DNA of 64,000 bases from assembly GCA_947305795.1 (NCBI GenBank), contig CAMZEK010000005.1:28643-92642 (forward strand). Reading direction: 5' to 3'. The position numbers were made by a program, and so were the translations under genes. Below are positions 8,631 through 16,572 of this stretch, piece after piece. Within the stretch, counting starts at the first letter, position 1; each line of letters opens with the position of its first letter. The stretch comes from an uncultured Bacteroidales bacterium (GTDB lineage Bacteria > Bacteroidota > Bacteroidia > Bacteroidales > F082). The notes beneath the pieces are model-generated. The model searched no databases and was not told where the DNA came from. It saw only the letters and a list, made by a program, of their open reading frames with translations.

Positions 8631-9815
8631 ATGAGCGACAAACCGACATTCGTATCCCGTGACATGATGACCGCCGACGAGGGCTATGTGCAATGGATGG
8701 CAGACATCAAGCAACGTTTCCGCCAAAGCCAAGTCAAGGCGGCGGTTCGAGTGAACACTGCCATGCTTGAGTTTTATTGGAGCTTGGGAAGAGACATGGT
8801 GGAACTACGGGCAGAAAGCAAATGGGGCAGCGGTTTCTTCGATCAGTTGAGCCTTGATTTGAGGACTGCTTTTCCCGAAGAAACGGGTTTCTCAGTGACC
8901 AACCTCAAGTATATGAAGCGTTGGTATGCCTTTTATAATGAGAGAGTTGCAAATCGTCAACGACTCGTTGACGAAATTAGTGCTGTTCAAAGTGATGAAC
9001 CAAATGTTGTAATTCGTCACCAAGCTGGTGACGAATTAGATATCACAATTGGTCAACGACTCGTTGACGAAAAAGGCCAACGACTCGTTGACCAATTAGA
9101 GATGCCTGAGCTTTTTGGACGAGTGCCATGGGGACAGCATATCGATATTATTTCAAGATGTGAGACATTAGATGAAGCTCTTTTCTATGTTCAGCAGGTA
9201 GTGGACGGAGGGTGGTCGCGCCCCAGGCTTAATGCCAATATTGACAAACATTTGTATCAATCTCAAGGGGCAGCCGTGACCAACTTTGAGCACACGCTTC
9301 CGGCGCCACAGAGCCAGTTGGCCAAGGAGATACTGAAAGACCCTTATCATTTCGGCTTCCTCTCGATGAGCGAGGAGTACGAGGAGAAAGACTTGGAGGA
9401 TGCGCTTGTTTCGAATGTCACGCGCTTCTTGATGGAGTTGGGCAAGGGCTTTTCGTATGTGGGGCGACAGATGGAGTTGCAGATGCCTGGCGGACAGACC
9501 TTCTTCCCCGATTTGTTGTTCTATCACATCCCGCAGCACCGCTATGTCGTCATTGAGCTGAAGGTGGTGAAGTACATCCCCGAGTTTGCCGGCAAGCTGA
9601 ATTTCTACGTTACCGCCGTTGACGAGCTGCTGCGTGGCGAGGGCGACAATCCCACCGTGGGACTGATCATCTGCAAATCGACCGACAAGACCGTTGTGGA
9701 ATGGTCGTTGCGCGACATCAACAAGCCGCTTGGCGTATCCACCTACCAGCTTGAACAGGTGGTGGAGCGCACGGTGAGGGAACTGGAACTGAAAAAAGAA
9801 AATTTGCGAAAATAG
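8631..9815 (+). CDS. DUF1016/YhcG-type PDDEXK nuclease-fold protein
   Basis: Intact protein of 394 residues. The N-terminal DUF1016_N domain (KAAVRVNTAMLEFYWSLGRDMVELRAESKWGSGFFDQLSLDLR) is followed by a repeat-bearing linker at ~105-160. The C-terminal PDDEXK domain has ELGKGFSYVGRQMELQMPGGQTFFPDLLFYH and RYVVIELKVVKYIPEFAGKLNFY; the Asp of FFPDLLFY and Glu-Leu-Lys of IELK are the expected active-site residues. Family members occur beside type I restriction and other defence genes; the cellular substrate is not established. It is a diverged paralogue of the broken gene at 6336. The start at 8631 is chosen from the promoter. Confidence 0.9.
   Translation: MSDKPTFVSRDMMTADEGYVQWMADIKQRFRQSQVKAAVRVNTAMLEFYWSLGRDMVELRAESKWGSGFFDQLSLDLRTAFPEETGFSVTNLKYMKRWYAFYNERVANRQRLVDEISAVQSDEPNVVIRHQAGDELDITIGQRLVDEKGQRLVDQLEMPELFGRVPWGQHIDIISRCETLDEALFYVQQVVDGGWSRPRLNANIDKHLYQSQGAAVTNFEHTLPAPQSQLAKEILKDPYHFGFLSMSEEYEEKDLEDALVSNVTRFLMELGKGFSYVGRQMELQMPGGQTFFPDLLFYHIPQHRYVVIELKVVKYIPEFAGKLNFYVTAVDELLRGEGDNPTVGLIICKSTDKTVVEWSLRDINKPLGVSTYQLEQVVERTVRELELKKENLRK
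8955..9093 (+). repeat. Cluster of five in-frame palindromes in the DUF1016 linker
   Basis: Palindromes lie at 8955-8973, 8985-9000, 9011-9037, 9052-9068 and 9075-9093. The sequence GTCAACGACTCGTTGAC, or a one-base variant, occurs three times. The 9011-9037 copy has 12-base arms around a 3-base centre. They encode repeats such as GQRLVDE. They fall at the same place between the domains as the repeats in the paralogue at 6627, but with different sequence. Confidence 0.85.
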
Positions 9816-9816
9816 G

Positions 9817-9840
9817 TTGCGCGGCAGGGTTGTACTTTTG
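9817..9840 (+). promoter_or_regulatory. Promoter of the kinase/receiver pair
   Basis: TTGCGC at 9817 and TACTTTTG at 9833, with starts 16 bases apart, then CAAACGAAAAACGAC. This matches the WYL promoter closely. It begins 1 base after the DUF1016 stop. Confidence 0.7.
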
Positions 9841-9900
9841 CAAACGAAAAACGACAATTTCCTCAAGACTTAAAGTATCAACCAACAAAAAAAAGAAACC

Positions 9901-12354
9901 ATGCAGAACGCACAGAACAACTACACAGAAGAAACCCTCGGAGTCATATTTGACAAAATTGACACACTCGTTGACAAATATCGTAACTATGTAAACGAGC
10001 ATTGCCCAAAGACTCTTGATAGCTATGTTGAAAAAGGTGAAGTTTTTCAAGTCTTGACACCATTTGACCCCGATGGAAGTGCAGACGAGCAATTGATAAT
10101 AACCTTGTATAAAGAGGTAACTGGAAATAATGCTGATGTGCAAATCGTAGAGGCATTGTCTCAATATGCAGAAAAGTTCTATGATAAAGCACTCTCAGAG
10201 GAGGAAATGTCTTTTCTGTGTGAGAATTTCTCAGCAGTGATTACTTATGAGTTTCTCGTTCGAGATCAATGGTTATCAGGATGTTCTGGTCAACATATTT
10301 CTGAAGAACGCATTAGGCTTGTCAAAGAGCATGTAAAGCCCGAAAAGGGGGCAAGAATATTCATTGCCGACACAGAATACTGTGATCTTGCTGTTCTCTT
10401 TCCAGATTGTATTATATCTGGTTTTACAGGCATGAACTATGATCAAAAGAAAGTATGGGCTCTGGGACAAATTCGTCTTTTTGCCGCAGGCATTCACTCT
10501 GAAATTGTTTCAGGTGAGGAAGTAAATGACGAATACTCATATACGTTGCCTGCAAAGGGTACTGTAGACATGGTTATTTTCCGCGTCAATGAGCAAAAAT
10601 ATGCTGCTCAAAAATTATTCGGAACAGAATGCAAGGATTTAGAAGCATTATATGACCTTCTAAAGCCAAACGGGAAAATGCTGTTTTTCTCTGAGTTTAT
10701 ATCAGAAATGGCTGGAATGAAAGCTGAAATGTATGAGGCACCCATCATTGATTTTCGCGTTCGTAGAACTAAAGAAAAAGCTATTTCTTCTATTGTTGCA
10801 TACAAGGATAAGGGCTTTTTTGGCAACAATTATATTATGCTTGCATTATGCAAAGCTGAAAATTGCAAAGTCTACATTAAGGACGAATTGAAGTCCAGGT
10901 CTAAATATATTAATGCCGATGAACTAGATTCTGAGATTTTATGGCCTAGTTACTATTGGACTAATCAACCAGCGGATGGTAATCCATTATCTTCTATTGT
11001 AAAACACCAACAGGTAAGACTCTTAAAGGAAAAAGAGCTTGCAGATTTTGTTAAGGGAGAAGGATGGATCCTACACGAAAAGGCAAAGAACATGCCATTA
11101 GTTCTGCCGGACATGCTTAGAGACAGTTACAAAGATGCAAATCTTTGTAACAGAATTGTCAACATTGTTAGTGACCCTGGTATTGAGGAAGAACAGGCAA
11201 AACTATGTGTGGCAAAAGAGCCTTATGTTCTTCTGAGTAATAGTACAGAGGACTTTAGAGTTGGGTATGCAACAGAAGTACCTGATGGAGGCATCGCCTA
11301 CATGAAAGCTTGTTGCATAGTTCCGCTGGACGGAATTGATGTTCGTTACATTGCAGCTTTACTGTTTGAGCCATCTGTCAAAGAACAAATTTTGACAATT
11401 TGTGATGGGCATAACATTAACCTTGCCTTGCCCTTGGTTATGGACAAAATCATCGTACCTAATCATGATGAAAAAGAACGTTTAGCTTTTTTGGCTGAAG
11501 CAAACTATGAGGCATTGCTATCTTCACAAGAAGAGTTGAAACAAGAACATAATAATTATATCAAAGCAGTTCGAATGCGTAAACATGCTCTAACTCAATC
11601 CTTATCTTCTATAGGAGCTAAATTCAATGCTTTGAATAAATGTCGAATTCGCCAAAATGGAGAATTGTCTGATGATAATGTTATTAATCCATTACGAGGG
11701 ACTACCGTAAAAGAAATATTTGAATTTCTTTCTACAAGAATAGAAGAGATGATGCCTGTACTGGAACATATTGCAGACGTAGAATACTCATTCTTGAACC
11801 CTGAATCTATTGACCCAGAGGAATTCATAGAAAGTTACATCAAAAAAGAAGAAAAAGGCTGGCTGAATTTCAAGCCAATCGTATCATGGAAGGAAGGCAA
11901 CAATAAGGGGTTGAAAGTCACCAAAGATAAAGATGGTAATGTTATTAAAGAAAAGATATCACTGATCACTTTTAAGTTCCCAAAAGATGCATTAGAAAAA
12001 ATATTCGACAATATTCTTTCCAATGCAAAGGCTTATGCTTTTACAGAAGATAATCGAAAAGACTATCAATTGAAATTTTCGTGGCGCACTGATGGAGTGT
12101 CATTGATTATCGAGATTGAAAACAATGGAACGCCCATACCAGAGAATCGAGACACTGCCTCACTGCTTGAATATGGTGTATCAACAGCTCTTCACCAAGA
12201 CGGGCATAACGGTATTGGTTGTAACGAAATTAAGGATATAATGACCCGATATAATGGAAGAGTGGAGATAGTATCTACACCAAAAGAAGAATACACAGTC
12301 AAATATGTTTTGACGTTTAGTAATGCATTTATTTTTAGACAACAACAAGAATAG
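9901..12354 (+). CDS. Degenerate methylase-like / specificity-like protein fused to a histidine-kinase core
   Basis: Protein of 817 residues with an architecture I do not recognise as a named family. Residues ~130-300 resemble an N6-adenine methyltransferase fold: helix RIRLVKEHVKPEKGARIFIAD, then LYDLLKPNGKMLFFSEFI at ~250-266. There is no glycine-rich SAM loop and no NPPY/F motif. Residues ~370-545 resemble type I specificity-subunit or methylase target-recognition regions (YIAALLFEPSVKEQILTI, KIIVPNHDEKERLAFL). The rest resembles a histidine kinase: an H-box-like RKHALTQSLSSIGAKF with His562, N-box FDNILSNAKAY at 702-711, ENNGTPIP near 740-747, and GHNGIGCNEI at 768-777. The ATP-binding core is well supported; kinase activity and a DNA-sensing role are inference. 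It is probably translationally coupled to the next gene. Confidence 0.7.
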   Translation: MQNAQNNYTEETLGVIFDKIDTLVDKYRNYVNEHCPKTLDSYVEKGEVFQVLTPFDPDGSADEQLIITLYKEVTGNNADVQIVEALSQYAEKFYDKALSEEEMSFLCENFSAVITYEFLVRDQWLSGCSGQHISEERIRLVKEHVKPEKGARIFIADTEYCDLAVLFPDCIISGFTGMNYDQKKVWALGQIRLFAAGIHSEIVSGEEVNDEYSYTLPAKGTVDMVIFRVNEQKYAAQKLFGTECKDLEALYDLLKPNGKMLFFSEFISEMAGMKAEMYEAPIIDFRVRRTKEKAISSIVAYKDKGFFGNNYIMLALCKAENCKVYIKDELKSRSKYINADELDSEILWPSYYWTNQPADGNPLSSIVKHQQVRLLKEKELADFVKGEGWILHEKAKNMPLVLPDMLRDSYKDANLCNRIVNIVSDPGIEEEQAKLCVAKEPYVLLSNSTEDFRVGYATEVPDGGIAYMKACCIVPLDGIDVRYIAALLFEPSVKEQILTICDGHNINLALPLVMDKIIVPNHDEKERLAFLAEANYEALLSSQEELKQEHNNYIKAVRMRKHALTQSLSSIGAKFNALNKCRIRQNGELSDDNVINPLRGTTVKEIFEFLSTRIEEMMPVLEHIADVEYSFLNPESIDPEEFIESYIKKEEKGWLNFKPIVSWKEGNNKGLKVTKDKDGNVIKEKISLITFKFPKDALEKIFDNILSNAKAYAFTEDNRKDYQLKFSWRTDGVSLIIEIENNGTPIPENRDTASLLEYGVSTALHQDGHNGIGCNEIKDIMTRYNGRVEIVSTPKEEYTVKYVLTFSNAFIFRQQQE

Positions 12355-12356
12355 AT

Positions 12357-13673
12357 ATGGAAAATCATAGCTTTATTCAAGTTCTTTGGGTTGAAGACGA
12401 CCCAGAAGTATTAGGAAGCTATCCAGATGAAGCTTCTCAAGATGGTTTGCAACTAGTTTCGAAACAATGCTGGGATGATGCCAAAGCAGCTTTGGAAAGT
12501 GAGTTTAATAGGTGGTCTGCTATTATACTTGATGCTAAATGCAAATACCATCGGGATAGTGCAGACAATGCAGTCGAGTTTTTGCGTGAAGCGTTGGATG
12601 ACATTTCTACTATTTGTGAGAAAAAAGGCCGAATTATCCCTTGGTACGTCTTAACCGCTGGCTCCGAAACAGAGGTCTCTGACTCAATTAACGACAAACG
12701 CGAGAAATGGGATTCTGATTGGACTGAAAAAAAACACAAGAAGTTCTATTACAAGGGTACCGACAGAGAAGAATTATATAAACGGATCAAGGCCCATGCC
12801 CAAAAATCAAGTAGATTTCAGATACAGGAAATGTATCGAGAGACATATGATCAATTGTCTAACTTCAATGACGATGTCTGTGAAGACATTTTGACCATTA
12901 TAGAAGCCATTCACTTTCCTAACTCACACCAGGATTTCAATCCAAAGTACTTCTATAACCCACTTAGAAAGGCCTTGGAGCAAATCTTTAGGTCTTTGGG
13001 GAAAGCAAACATCATTCCAGATACGTTTTTCTCTAATGGCAGGGTTAATTTTAATCAATGTTTTATGTTTTTAATAGGCAACGAAGCAGTAATACTAGGA
13101 TATAAGCATGAGGAAGGAAGAATAATTCCAAAACATATACAAAACATGATGTCTTTGATTATGGATTTGGGAAATTCGAACTCCCATTCCTCAGTCGAAT
13201 TAAGCGAAGAAGAAATTCAAAATTACGACAATCAAATTAAAACCATAGGCGGCAATTCAAGGCTTTTGGTTTTTAGCATTGCACTCCAGTTCTGCGAGAT
13301 ACTTCAATGGATGAATAAGTATTTAAAAAACCATCCAGATAAAGAAGAAAATCGTAAAAAGTGGGTGAAGTTGGATAAGACAGAGCAAGAGGGAGTAGAT
13401 TCATCAGGAACAAATGTTAAGGCACCTCCGTTACAGTCTAAAGAACTTGAAAATGGTAAATATTATGAAGGTATAATAGTAGAGGTCGAAAATCATTTTG
13501 GAACTTTTTTGAATGTAAAATGTGAATTATATCCGTTCCCTCTCCAAATTAAGCCAAGACATAATAATCTAATAAAGGACAAAGTGGTAACATTCAAGGC
13601 AATCCAAGAGCCAAACAAGAAAGATCCCAGCAAACCTTTTTGGATTGCCACGGATGTTCGTCGAAAAGAATGA
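12357..13673 (+). CDS. Receiver domain fused to DUF4145/HEPN-like and OB-like domains
   Basis: Protein of 438 residues starting two bases after the kinase-like gene. The N-terminal receiver domain has all key residues: acidic pair Asp14-Asp15 (VLWVEDDPE), phospho-acceptor Asp59 (IILDAKC), Thr100 (VLTAGS) and Lys133 (YYKG). It is longer than usual between Asp59 and Lys133. Residues ~170-320 contain NPLRKALEQIFRSLGKANIIPD and later IMDLGNSNSH, with His277. This is the LRxxLE...LGN..xH pattern of DUF4145, a HEPN-superfamily domain. The last ~65 residues (YYEGIIVEVENHFGTFLNVKC) look like an S1/cold-shock OB fold. A phosphorylation-controlled RNA-binding or RNA-cleaving effector is plausible but unproven. 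Confidence 0.7.
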   Translation: MENHSFIQVLWVEDDPEVLGSYPDEASQDGLQLVSKQCWDDAKAALESEFNRWSAIILDAKCKYHRDSADNAVEFLREALDDISTICEKKGRIIPWYVLTAGSETEVSDSINDKREKWDSDWTEKKHKKFYYKGTDREELYKRIKAHAQKSSRFQIQEMYRETYDQLSNFNDDVCEDILTIIEAIHFPNSHQDFNPKYFYNPLRKALEQIFRSLGKANIIPDTFFSNGRVNFNQCFMFLIGNEAVILGYKHEEGRIIPKHIQNMMSLIMDLGNSNSHSSVELSEEEIQNYDNQIKTIGGNSRLLVFSIALQFCEILQWMNKYLKNHPDKEENRKKWVKLDKTEQEGVDSSGTNVKAPPLQSKELENGKYYEGIIVEVENHFGTFLNVKCELYPFPLQIKPRHNNLIKDKVVTFKAIQEPNKKDPSKPFWIATDVRRKE

Positions 13674-13711
13674 GTGTGGCTTATATTAAGGTGTTTGTTT
13701 ATTAAATACAA

Positions 13712-13751
13712 ACAAAAGGGTTGTGCAGGTTTGTACAGCCCTTTTGTTTTT
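13712..13751 (+). terminator. Rho-independent terminator after the kinase/receiver pair
   Basis: AAAAGGGTTGTGCA pairs with TGTACAGCCCTTTT, with one G-U-type position, around a short loop, and is followed by GTTTTT. It separates the pair from the helicase gene. Confidence 0.8.
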
Positions 13752-13781
13752 GCCGCTGCTTTCTAAATCAGCGAAAATTGG

Positions 13782-13805
13782 TTTCGCACCACAGTCATAC
13801 TTTTG
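13782..13805 (+). promoter_or_regulatory. Promoter of the Pif1-like helicase gene
   Basis: TTTCGC at 13782 and TACTTTTG at 13798, with starts 16 bases apart, then CCATCGAAAACG. It matches the promoters at 7483 and 9817. It selects the ATG at 13827 over the track start at 13803. Confidence 0.7.
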
Positions 13806-13826
13806 CCATCGAAAACGAAAACAACG

Positions 13827-15884
13827 ATGGAGAAAGAAGGTTTTACAATTGACCCGACCAACCTCGAGCAGCAAAAGGCTTTCGACCTTGTGGCTAACAC
13901 CAACACCAGTTTGTTCATTACAGGTAAGGCCGGTACGGGTAAAACCACCTTTGTCAAGAGTATTCAGGAGCAAATCAAAAAGAGCTTTTTGGTGCTGGCT
14001 CCAACTGGCATTGCCGCCATGAATGTCGGGGGACAAACCATCCACTCGTTTTTCGGCCTTCCTTTTGAGGCAATAGGACCGGAAACAAAGATGGAAGTTT
14101 CTTTGGAGAAGCGCAAGACCCTTGAACATATCGATACCATCATTATCGATGAAGCCTCTATGGTGCGTTGCGATTGGGTGGACGGCATCGACCGCTTCCT
14201 CCGCGCTTTGATGCACACCCATCTTCCTTTTGGCGGTAAGCAAGTGGTGTTTGTCGGCGATCTTTTTCAGTTGCCCCCAGTGGTGAGACGCGGAAGTGCC
14301 GACGATATGATGCTGTGTTATATGTACGGCAACGGTACTCCATATTTTTACAAGGCAAACGTGATGAAGCGGATGAATCTGCCCAAGATAGAGTTCCAAA
14401 AGGTGTACCGTCAAGAGGATTCGGAGTTTTTGGACATTCTGGATAGGATGCGCTTGGGGGAGAATACGGAAAATGACTTGGATGTCCTTAACCGTCATGT
14501 GAGCTCCGATGATAAAGTGGGCGATTACTCAGTTATTCTGACTGCCCGCGTGAATACCGCAGACGGCATCAATGATCAGAAACTGAATGAAATCGAGTCG
14601 GAGGAGTTTTGCTATGAGGGCGAGATTTCGGGCAAGTTCAAGTCTCAGGATGTTCCTGTCCCGATAACGTTGAAGCTTAAGGTCGGCGCTCAGGTCATTT
14701 TCTGCCGCAACGACTATCCTCGTGGCGTTGTGAACGGCACTATTGCCAAAGTTGTGGCTTTGGAGGACGATACAATCAAGGTCGCCTTGAAGGATGGAGA
14801 AGAAATCGAGGTGGAAAAGATGACATGGGAGACTAAGGAAAGCGTTTATGATGAAACGACCAAAACAGTGAAGTCCGAAGTCGTCGGATCCTTCACGCAA
14901 TACCCGCTGAAATTGGCCTGGGCCATCACGATACACAAATCCCAAGGCATGACTTTTGACCGGATGCACTTCGACCTTACTCGCGGAACTTTTGCAGCGG
15001 GGCAGTCATACGTGGCCATCAGCCGTATGCGCTCATTGGATGGATTGACGTTGAGCAGAAAGATTTTCAAAAACGACATTTTGCAGAATGCGGAAATCAA
15101 GGCTTTCGCCAACTCGTTCAACGATGTGGCAATGATTGACGACGAGCTGTCGTTTGGCGAAGAATTCTACAAGCATCTCGCCAAAAAGGACTATGACAAT
15201 GCGGCCAGGATGTGCCTGCTTCACTCGATGGAAAAGATGAAGTTGGGCGACTATCGCAGTGCTGCACTCTTGGCCAAGAAGATGTTTGATGTGATGCTTG
15301 ATGACAAGTGCCTGAAAGGGATGACAAACGATATTCCGCTGCTGAAGGATTGTAGCACGTCATGCCATTTCCTCAACGCTGTAGTATGTCTATATGGCGA
15401 TCATTTAGAGGAAGCCATCGGTTATGCCAATATGGTGCTTGACCGCAGGCCTTGCCTCGAAGCCATGTTTATCAAGGGAAAAGCCTTGTTGGCATTAAGC
15501 CGCTACGATGAAGCAATGGAAATGGCCCAGCTGATTCGTATTGCCGGCAAAGAGTCGGTTGACAAAGTTGCCATCGACAAGAAACAATATCTCTTTGAAG
15601 CTGAACTCAATGAACAGTTAGGGAACACCAACATTGACACGTGCAAACAACTGCTGAAACTCTGCCCTGAATATCTCCTTGCCTATGTGATGCTGCGGAA
15701 AGAAGCCATATTGGAAGGACTGGCTTTAGAGGTGCTTGAAGGTGCGGATGAAAACGCTCTTGTGTCGGCTTTCAATAATGAAGCAGTTTCTGACGATGAT
15801 TTCAAGGCGATGCTATACGAAGCCGATAAGACCAGCGTAACATTCAAGTTGTTTGCGCTAAGGGCCCGGAAAATCAAAATGTAA
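13827..15884 (+). CDS. Pif1-like superfamily 1 helicase with TPR-like C-terminal region
   Basis: ATP-dependent DNA helicase of 685 residues. Motif I is FITGKAGTGKTTFVKSI, Walker B is TIIIDEASMVRCDWVD, motif III is VFVGDLFQLPPVV, and the C-terminal helicase motifs include LAWAITIHKSQGMTFDRMHFDL and YVAISRMRSLDGLTL. From about residue 430 on it is helical with repeating TPR-like pairs (AVVCLYGDHLEEAIGYANMVLDRRPCLEAMFIKGKALLALSRYDEAMEMA). Pif1 relatives act on forks and G-quadruplex DNA, and similar helicases occur in defence islands. It follows the kinase/receiver pair but has its own promoter and is separated by a terminator. The start was chosen from the promoter. Confidence 0.88.
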   Translation: MEKEGFTIDPTNLEQQKAFDLVANTNTSLFITGKAGTGKTTFVKSIQEQIKKSFLVLAPTGIAAMNVGGQTIHSFFGLPFEAIGPETKMEVSLEKRKTLEHIDTIIIDEASMVRCDWVDGIDRFLRALMHTHLPFGGKQVVFVGDLFQLPPVVRRGSADDMMLCYMYGNGTPYFYKANVMKRMNLPKIEFQKVYRQEDSEFLDILDRMRLGENTENDLDVLNRHVSSDDKVGDYSVILTARVNTADGINDQKLNEIESEEFCYEGEISGKFKSQDVPVPITLKLKVGAQVIFCRNDYPRGVVNGTIAKVVALEDDTIKVALKDGEEIEVEKMTWETKESVYDETTKTVKSEVVGSFTQYPLKLAWAITIHKSQGMTFDRMHFDLTRGTFAAGQSYVAISRMRSLDGLTLSRKIFKNDILQNAEIKAFANSFNDVAMIDDELSFGEEFYKHLAKKDYDNAARMCLLHSMEKMKLGDYRSAALLAKKMFDVMLDDKCLKGMTNDIPLLKDCSTSCHFLNAVVCLYGDHLEEAIGYANMVLDRRPCLEAMFIKGKALLALSRYDEAMEMAQLIRIAGKESVDKVAIDKKQYLFEAELNEQLGNTNIDTCKQLLKLCPEYLLAYVMLRKEAILEGLALEVLEGADENALVSAFNNEAVSDDDFKAMLYEADKTSVTFKLFALRARKIKM

Positions 15885-15916
15885 GAAAAATAGTAAGTAC
15901 AACCCCCAAAAAAAGC

Positions 15917-16486
15917 ATGAAAAACAAGAAACAGGATACTATTCTAAAGGCTATTGTTTTGGCCGCATCATGGCTAATGTTTTCACTGCTTTTTCTCATC
16001 CTTGACGGGCGGTGGAAGCTGCTTCCGAAATGGCTGCGCATTGTGTTGTTTTTGGTTTCACCGATGATGCTGTATGCTATCGTGATGGTCCCGATATCAT
16101 GCTATTTCCAGTATTGGGGATATTGGTATCCTAGGCATCATTTTGTCAAGCCAAAGGTGATTGAAAATATTACTGGAGTTCGATTGCCGAAATATAAAGT
16201 GGTTGAATATGAGCAAGGTGAACGTCATTTTAATGGGGATTATTCGGACAGTTTTACATTGGAGTTTAAGGAAATGCCAAATACGGATTTCTATGATGAA
16301 CTTGACAATTGCTTTAGGCAATCAGACAATGCGACAATTAGTGATTCGACAGTCTTCGTGTGGAGTAAACTTTGGGGTAATGGAATAGAACCGCCAGAAG
16401 GAGAATTAGAATCTGGAGATTATGAATTTAGTATTGGAATAGAAAGAGGTTCCAAAACATTTCACATCAGTGTGACACGATGGTGA
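15917..16486 (+). CDS. Uncharacterised membrane protein
   Basis: A 189-residue protein I do not recognise. Two hydrophobic helices are visible (AIVLAASWLMFSLLFLIL and WLRIVLFLVSPMMLYAIVMV), followed by a short aromatic stretch (YFQYWGYWYPRHH) and a soluble domain of ~130 residues of mixed strand character with no cysteine pairs or catalytic motif that I can name. It starts 32 bases after the helicase stop and may be co-transcribed with it. The tail, with acidic patches, would face one side of the membrane; which side is not clear. Confidence 0.65.
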   Translation: MKNKKQDTILKAIVLAASWLMFSLLFLILDGRWKLLPKWLRIVLFLVSPMMLYAIVMVPISCYFQYWGYWYPRHHFVKPKVIENITGVRLPKYKVVEYEQGERHFNGDYSDSFTLEFKEMPNTDFYDELDNCFRQSDNATISDSTVFVWSKLWGNGIEPPEGELESGDYEFSIGIERGSKTFHISVTRW

Positions 16487-16572
16487 TACCAATTGATGCC
16501 ACTCAAAAGCATTAGCAAATAAAATATGAAAGAAAAACCATCGTTAATTAGAGACGAATACATGTACTTCTT

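Noticed and set aside
9901-12354. Active type I restriction methylase (HsdM)
   Set aside because: No NPPY/F and no SAM-binding glycine loop, and the C-terminal third is a kinase-type ATPase; no hsdR or hsdS genes nearby.
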